Source of the DNA: an uncultured Fluviicola sp.
GTDB taxonomy: Bacteria; Bacteroidota; Bacteroidia; Flavobacteriales_D; Crocinitomicaceae
NCBI GenBank assembly: GCA_913009205.1
Contig: CAJVYC010000002.1
Location: 62,001-126,000 of the forward strand
Length of the DNA stretch: 64,000 bases
Direction: 5' to 3'
A program made the position numbers and the translations under genes. Shown one piece after another: positions 60,110 through 64,000 of this stretch. The notes under the pieces are model-generated. The model ran no database searches, was not told the origin of the DNA, and was given only the letters and a program-made list of their open reading frames with translations. Position 1 is the stretch's first letter. The number at the start of each line of letters is the position of its first letter.

Positions 60110-63100
60110 CTAATCTGCAGTTGTCGTTTCTACTTCAGTTTTATTCTTTTTTCGGTAATAAATAAAAGCGTATCCAAAAACAGAGATAACCAATAATATT
60201 GATAGAACCAGAGACAAATTATTTGAAGTATGATACTTTGGTTGATTGAATTCGAAACGAACCTCATGTGCACCTTTCGGAATTTCAAGTCCTCTCAAGA
60301 GATAATTAGTCTTATGAATTGGAACTTCTTTACCGTCAACAAATGCTGTCCATCCATCTGGATAATAGATCTCTGAGAATACAGCAAACTGCTGATCTTC
60401 GACACTAACCGAATATGTAATCTTCTTTGGATCATACGATTTCATTTCAATCTTTCCTTTTCCAGAAAACTCCTTTCCTCCCAATTTTTCAGCTATAGAC
60501 TCAAGCATTACAGCTTCCTCTTTTGGTTTAAATTCATTGACTACCTTAAACGATAGTAATTGATTGAATGAATTTGCTGTATCATTCTGCACCGTGAACA
60601 TCGGCACTAAATTTATTCCTCCTTTCACATCCAAAACAGTGGCAGCTTCTACTCCTTCTTTAAATCCACCGCCAAACAGACTCCTATGCGGGTTTTGATT
60701 AAGTGGTAAATTGATTGTGTCTTGACCTGCAAATAAATACTGAACCTTTTCAGCACCATATATCATTGAGCGATCTTTAGGTTTCCCATTAATTAACAAC
60801 TGACCAGTAGAAGTATTATTAACCTCAATATTTATTCCAAGTGCACGAAGTTCAGCTTCTGGAGTTGCATGTGATTCAATACTCTTGACAAACCAAGCGT
60901 TACCCATGGCACTTGCACTTGCAGACGCACTGTGAGTAACTGCCTGAGTCTTTTCATCCTCATTTCGCTGGATAAAATATTTGACATTTAAAATGTCATA
61001 TATTTTTTGATGTCCAAGACCTAAATGAAAGTCAATTACATTTTGGAAATTTCTCAATTTCGCACCATGATAACCTCCTATTGATTTATGAAAATAAGAA
61101 GCTCTACTGCTTTGGAACCCTCCGTAAGATTCAAAGACTCGATAATTCGTAGCCATATTTAATGCATAGAACTTATTTGCGTTAACTACATTTCTTATTG
61201 CCACTAACCCCGTAAAATCTAAACTTTCAGCTTCTTGTGCACCTTTTTTAGCGGCCTCATCTATGATACCTTTTAGTTTCGGATTCGCTGCTAATTCAGC
61301 TTCCATTATCATTCGATCTCCATCGTTCGCAGTCACAGGGTACGTCATCAATTCAGCATCATCCCAATACTTATCTTCATCTCCGATATAGTCGTTTGCT
61401 ATTGGCACTAAATCAACCATTACTAACACCAGCACACCCAGACTCATTGCTATAGCCGGAATCGAAGTGAATAAGAATGCCAATACCAATCCACTCATTA
61501 AGAAAATAAAGATTAACGATCTATTCATACTCGAATGAAATATTTCAGCACGAATTGTTTTTATGTTCGAATAAGGCTTCAATTGTGCAGCAACAAACCC
61601 GTCCACTTCACGAGAGTTATTAATGTCAATATTATAATTCTGCCTCATAACCTCAGGGTTAGCTCGGAGTACATTTTCCTTAATAGCAACTTCTGACTCA
61701 GCCACATATTCCTGCTCGGCTCGGGAAGCATAATCTCCTATCCCAACAAACTTTACAATAATTATAAATACAAAGAACCCGCCTAATGCGATCGCAACTT
61801 TATTTTTCTTTGCTATAAATTCCTCTCGATTCTTAATCAATTCCGAAAGGAAAAACACACCTAAGACAACAACACATAACTGTACCAGCACCAAAATCAT
61901 GGTTACAGTTCTGAACTTGTCGTATCCAGGAATATAGTCAATGAAAAAATCCGTTAAGCCCATAAAGTTCTTTCCCCAAGAAAGAAAGACGGCTAATACA
62001 GTAATAACTAGTAATGGCCATTTTATTCCACTTTTTATAAAAACAAGTCCTAAAAATGCGAGTAACACAACAACAATCCCTAAATATGTTGGTCCTCCTG
62101 TACCTGGTTGTTCCCCCCAATAAGGTCGCATCTCCATTAGCGCTCTTTTATCAGGCTCCGTAAATTCAGAATTGGTTACAGTTTCTTCAAATTGGCTATT
62201 TAATATAGGGAAGCTTCCTCCTCCCATAACACTTGGAGACATCATATTAAATGACTCTCCCAGTCCATAAGACCAGTAAGTAATATAATCTCTATCAAGT
62301 CCTAAAGACTGCGTTGAAGCAGCAGGCTCACCATTCGCCTTAACTTTTACATCATTCGCTCCCCTAATTGTATGAGACGCATAATCTGAAGTAAGAAGAA
62401 TATTTCCAAGGTTGATTACTGCTGCCATCGCAATTGCGACCACTAGCCCCCCTGAGGTTATGAAAAAGGGTTTCAATTCCTTTTTCTTGTAAGCTGCGAT
62501 CATAAATGAAACACCAATAGCAAATAAAAGGAAGAGTAAATAGTATGTTATTTGGAAGTGGTTGGCCGAAAATCCAAAACCCATAAAAATTATGGTCCAG
62601 AGTATTCCCCAGACTCGATGGGTTCGAAAGGCATAAATAAAGGCTCCTAAAGCAGGTGCCATGAATGCAAAAGCTACCGATTTAGTGGTATGGCCTGCCT
62701 GTAGTATTAAGATTTCATAGGTTGAAAAAGCCAACGCCACTGCCCCAACAACGCCTAGAAGAGGTTTAATCCGAAGGAATATAGCGAAAATATAAAAGCC
62801 TAGCATGTGGAGCAATAAGTGTCCTCTTGCTCCAGGAAAAGACTTCGTATACCAAGTTCTTATTTCAAGAAAAACATTCCCGGGGTAATTCACCGAAATT
62901 TGAGCGGCGGGCATCCCTCCAAACATGGAATTGGTCCAAAGTACTTCTTCACCAGTATCAGCACGATAAGCTCTTGCCTCATGAGCCATACCTTGCCATT
63001 GCTCGATATCATGTTGCTTTAATTTCATTCCATTCATCTGTGGTTGGTAGAAAGCTACAGCCACTAGAATAAAAAATGCAATTGCCGCAAAATGCTGCCA

Positions 63101-63136
63101 GTTTCTGATAAAAAATGCCTTGATATCGAATTTCAT
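60110..63136 (-). CDS. YfhO-family membrane protein
   Basis: 1008 aa with about 13 membrane segments (first at 15-32). The N-terminal half has the GT-C-like plan (EVLWTNSMFGGMPAAQISVNYPG, GHLLLHMLGFYIFAIFLRI); the C-terminal part is an extracytoplasmic beta-rich domain (VFSEIYYPDGWTAFVDGKEVPIHKTNYLLRG, the conserved end of this family). YfhO of Gram-positives takes part in glycosylating lipoteichoic acid, so a lipid-linked glycosyltransferase function is possible. Convergent with the glycan cassette, which may be functional context only. Confidence 0.88.
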   Translation of the reverse strand: MKFDIKAFFIRNWQHFAAIAFFILVAVAFYQPQMNGMKLKQHDIEQWQGMAHEARAYRADTGEEVLWTNSMFGGMPAAQISVNYPGNVFLEIRTWYTKSFPGARGHLLLHMLGFYIFAIFLRIKPLLGVVGAVALAFSTYEILILQAGHTTKSVAFAFMAPALGAFIYAFRTHRVWGILWTIIFMGFGFSANHFQITYYLLFLLFAIGVSFMIAAYKKKELKPFFITSGGLVVAIAMAAVINLGNILLTSDYASHTIRGANDVKVKANGEPAASTQSLGLDRDYITYWSYGLGESFNMMSPSVMGGGSFPILNSQFEETVTNSEFTEPDKRALMEMRPYWGEQPGTGGPTYLGIVVVLLAFLGLVFIKSGIKWPLLVITVLAVFLSWGKNFMGLTDFFIDYIPGYDKFRTVTMILVLVQLCVVVLGVFFLSELIKNREEFIAKKNKVAIALGGFFVFIIIVKFVGIGDYASRAEQEYVAESEVAIKENVLRANPEVMRQNYNIDINNSREVDGFVAAQLKPYSNIKTIRAEIFHSSMNRSLIFIFLMSGLVLAFLFTSIPAIAMSLGVLVLVMVDLVPIANDYIGDEDKYWDDAELMTYPVTANDGDRMIMEAELAANPKLKGIIDEAAKKGAQEAESLDFTGLVAIRNVVNANKFYALNMATNYRVFESYGGFQSSRASYFHKSIGGYHGAKLRNFQNVIDFHLGLGHQKIYDILNVKYFIQRNEDEKTQAVTHSASASASAMGNAWFVKSIESHATPEAELRALGINIEVNNTSTGQLLINGKPKDRSMIYGAEKVQYLFAGQDTINLPLNQNPHRSLFGGGFKEGVEAATVLDVKGGINLVPMFTVQNDTANSFNQLLSFKVVNEFKPKEEAVMLESIAEKLGGKEFSGKGKIEMKSYDPKKITYSVSVEDQQFAVFSEIYYPDGWTAFVDGKEVPIHKTNYLLRGLEIPKGAHEVRFEFNQPKYHTSNNLSLVLSILLVISVFGYAFIYYRKKNKTEVETTTAD

Positions 63137-63311
63137 ACTTCAAATGTTATTTGCGTGAATTTAATAAATCCAATTATCAACGGCAGCATTATTCTCTTAA
63201 AATATGTGGTTCAACAAAATTCTAGACTCCATATTCTCTGCTCAATGTTTAGAAGGTAATTTCAATATTAGTTTTATGAAATCGTGAACTATTTGGCATC
63301 TTCATTTTACA

Positions 63312-63350
63312 GAAGTTCACCTTAAAAACATGACTCTGAAGTTCACCTTA
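63312..63350 (+). repeat. Direct repeat GAAGTTCACCTTA x2
   Basis: 13-base exact copies at 63312-63324 and 63338-63350, one before and one inside the start of the right-edge gene. Confidence 0.5.
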
Positions 63351-64000
63351 CTATTCCCAACATTACTAGGTCTAAATTCATTTGGTGGAATTGAATTAAG
63401 AAGAATGGCACCTCAATTTCGATTGGACTCTTCAGAGAAAAAAGTCGGCCTTTCGTGCTCAGAAGCTATTTATAAATTTAAAATAAAAAATGTCTCAGAT
63501 AATACTCAATCAATAGATGTCCAATATAGCATAGATGTTGCTGAATCTAGAGTCAATTTAGAAGACTATACTTTTGAAGTTAAAGTATACCCAGTTGGTG
63601 AAATGTTTTTTACCTATCCAAGTTGTAATGATGGATGGAATGTGAAGGCTACTCCTGAAGGAACAATTAAGCACAATGGTGAGACTTTCAATTATCTTTT
63701 TTGGGAAGGTGAAGATCAATTCAATACTACGAAACTAGATAGAAATCAAGGAGTTATTATTCCACAAAATGAGTTGATTTCATATCTTGAGGGCGCGTTA
63801 ACGAAGTTTGGGTTTACCTCAACAGAGAGAGCTAATTTTATAACATATTGGTTTCCAAACATGAAAGACGTAACAAATTTGTATATTTACTTCCTGTTTA
63901 ATGGAGCATGCGATGAATTTACGACCTTAAACATAAGCCCTGAACCATCCCAAACAGCGCATTTTTACATGCTTTGGGCAGACTCTGGAAACGACTTCAA
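63330..64000 (+). CDS. Secreted protein of unknown function (runs off the right edge)
   Basis: Open from the ATG at 63330 through 223 codons to the end of the window. Short hydrophobic start (MTLKFTLLFPTLLGLNSFG), likely a signal peptide. The mature part has FKIKNVSDNTQSIDVQYS (beta sandwich-like) and FTYPSCNDGWNVKATPEG and YLFWEGE, a pattern I have the impression of from uncharacterised Bacteroidota secreted proteins, but cannot name. Partial, so no further reading is possible. Confidence 0.6.
   Translation, partial: MTLKFTLLFPTLLGLNSFGGIELRRMAPQFRLDSSEKKVGLSCSEAIYKFKIKNVSDNTQSIDVQYSIDVAESRVNLEDYTFEVKVYPVGEMFFTYPSCNDGWNVKATPEGTIKHNGETFNYLFWEGEDQFNTTKLDRNQGVIIPQNELISYLEGALTKFGFTSTERANFITYWFPNMKDVTNLYIYFLFNGACDEFTTLNISPEPSQTAHFYMLWADSGNDF

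Noticed and set aside
1-64000. tRNA, rRNA and CRISPR arrays
   Set aside because: No tRNA-like cloverleaf ends, no rRNA segments and no spaced direct repeats were seen by eye; small RNAs could be missed.

Overview
The window looks like chromosomal DNA of a Bacteroidota bacterium, most likely a gliding, protein-secreting member of the Flavobacteriales (a Crocinitomicaceae/Fluviicola-like lineage is my guess from overall gene style, not proven). The evidence is: gldF and gldG next to dnaN; type IX secretion (T9SS) C-terminal sorting domains on two secreted proteins; two bacillithiol genes (bshB1, bshC); a single-chain CcsB-CcsA cytochrome c biogenesis protein; a TonB-dependent receptor and a DUF5916 outer-membrane protein; and repeated TAnnTTTG -7 promoter elements, the Bacteroidota type. 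Genes are AT-rich and I see no tRNA, rRNA, CRISPR array, insertion sequence or prophage.

Layout. 0-4.4 kb: left-edge gene start, bshB1 and ccsBA on the minus strand. 4.5-12.4 kb: AsmA-like protein, purC, phoH-like, SAM hydrolase plus a small ABM-domain protein, an alpha/beta hydrolase, a methyltransferase. 12.7-17.6 kb: gldF-gldG-DUF4340-dnaN on the plus strand, ending in a strong terminator. 18-25.2 kb (minus): DUF5916 protein, a decayed SpoIIE-type phosphatase, a TonB-dependent receptor and bshC. 25.3-28.6 kb (plus): cyclophilin, small lipoprotein, dnaX split over two frames at an A10 tract, NYN-LOTUS protein. 28.8-35.5 kb: three-gene outer-membrane/lipoprotein operon, another lipoprotein, a small membrane protein and comEC. 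35.7-39.6 kb: truncated and decayed genes around a large T9SS cargo protein. 39.7-43 kb: thrS-infC-rpmI-rplT. 43.1-47.3 kb: lipoprotein pseudogene, dnaK with an unusual upstream region, GNAT pseudogene, M23 peptidase. 47.4-49.7 kb: secreted PI-PLC-like protein and MscS channel. 49.7-60 kb: alaS followed 6 bases later by a surface-glycan cassette centred on NeuB. 60.1-63.1 kb: YfhO-like membrane protein, then a gene running off the right edge.

The most interesting parts are: (1) the compact nonulosonic-acid (sialic-acid-like) cassette at 52.35-59.97 kb, with NeuB, an SpsF-type cytidylyltransferase, two hexapeptide acyltransferases, a GNGPSL protein that could be the nonulosonate transferase, a flippase, and a protein fusing a GT2 glycosyltransferase to a CMP-nonulosonate-synthetase-like domain whose metal-binding DxD has been lost; (2) dnaX, where gamma ends just after an A10 slippery run and the tau-specific part continues in the -1 frame, with a Shine-Dalgarno-like hexamer just upstream; (3) a sigma-54-like element plus CTGACAA/TTGTCAG repeats upstream of dnaK; (4) a set of at least six decayed genes recognisable only by reading across stops and frameshifts.

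All functional names come from motif and family recognition by eye; no search or alignment was run.
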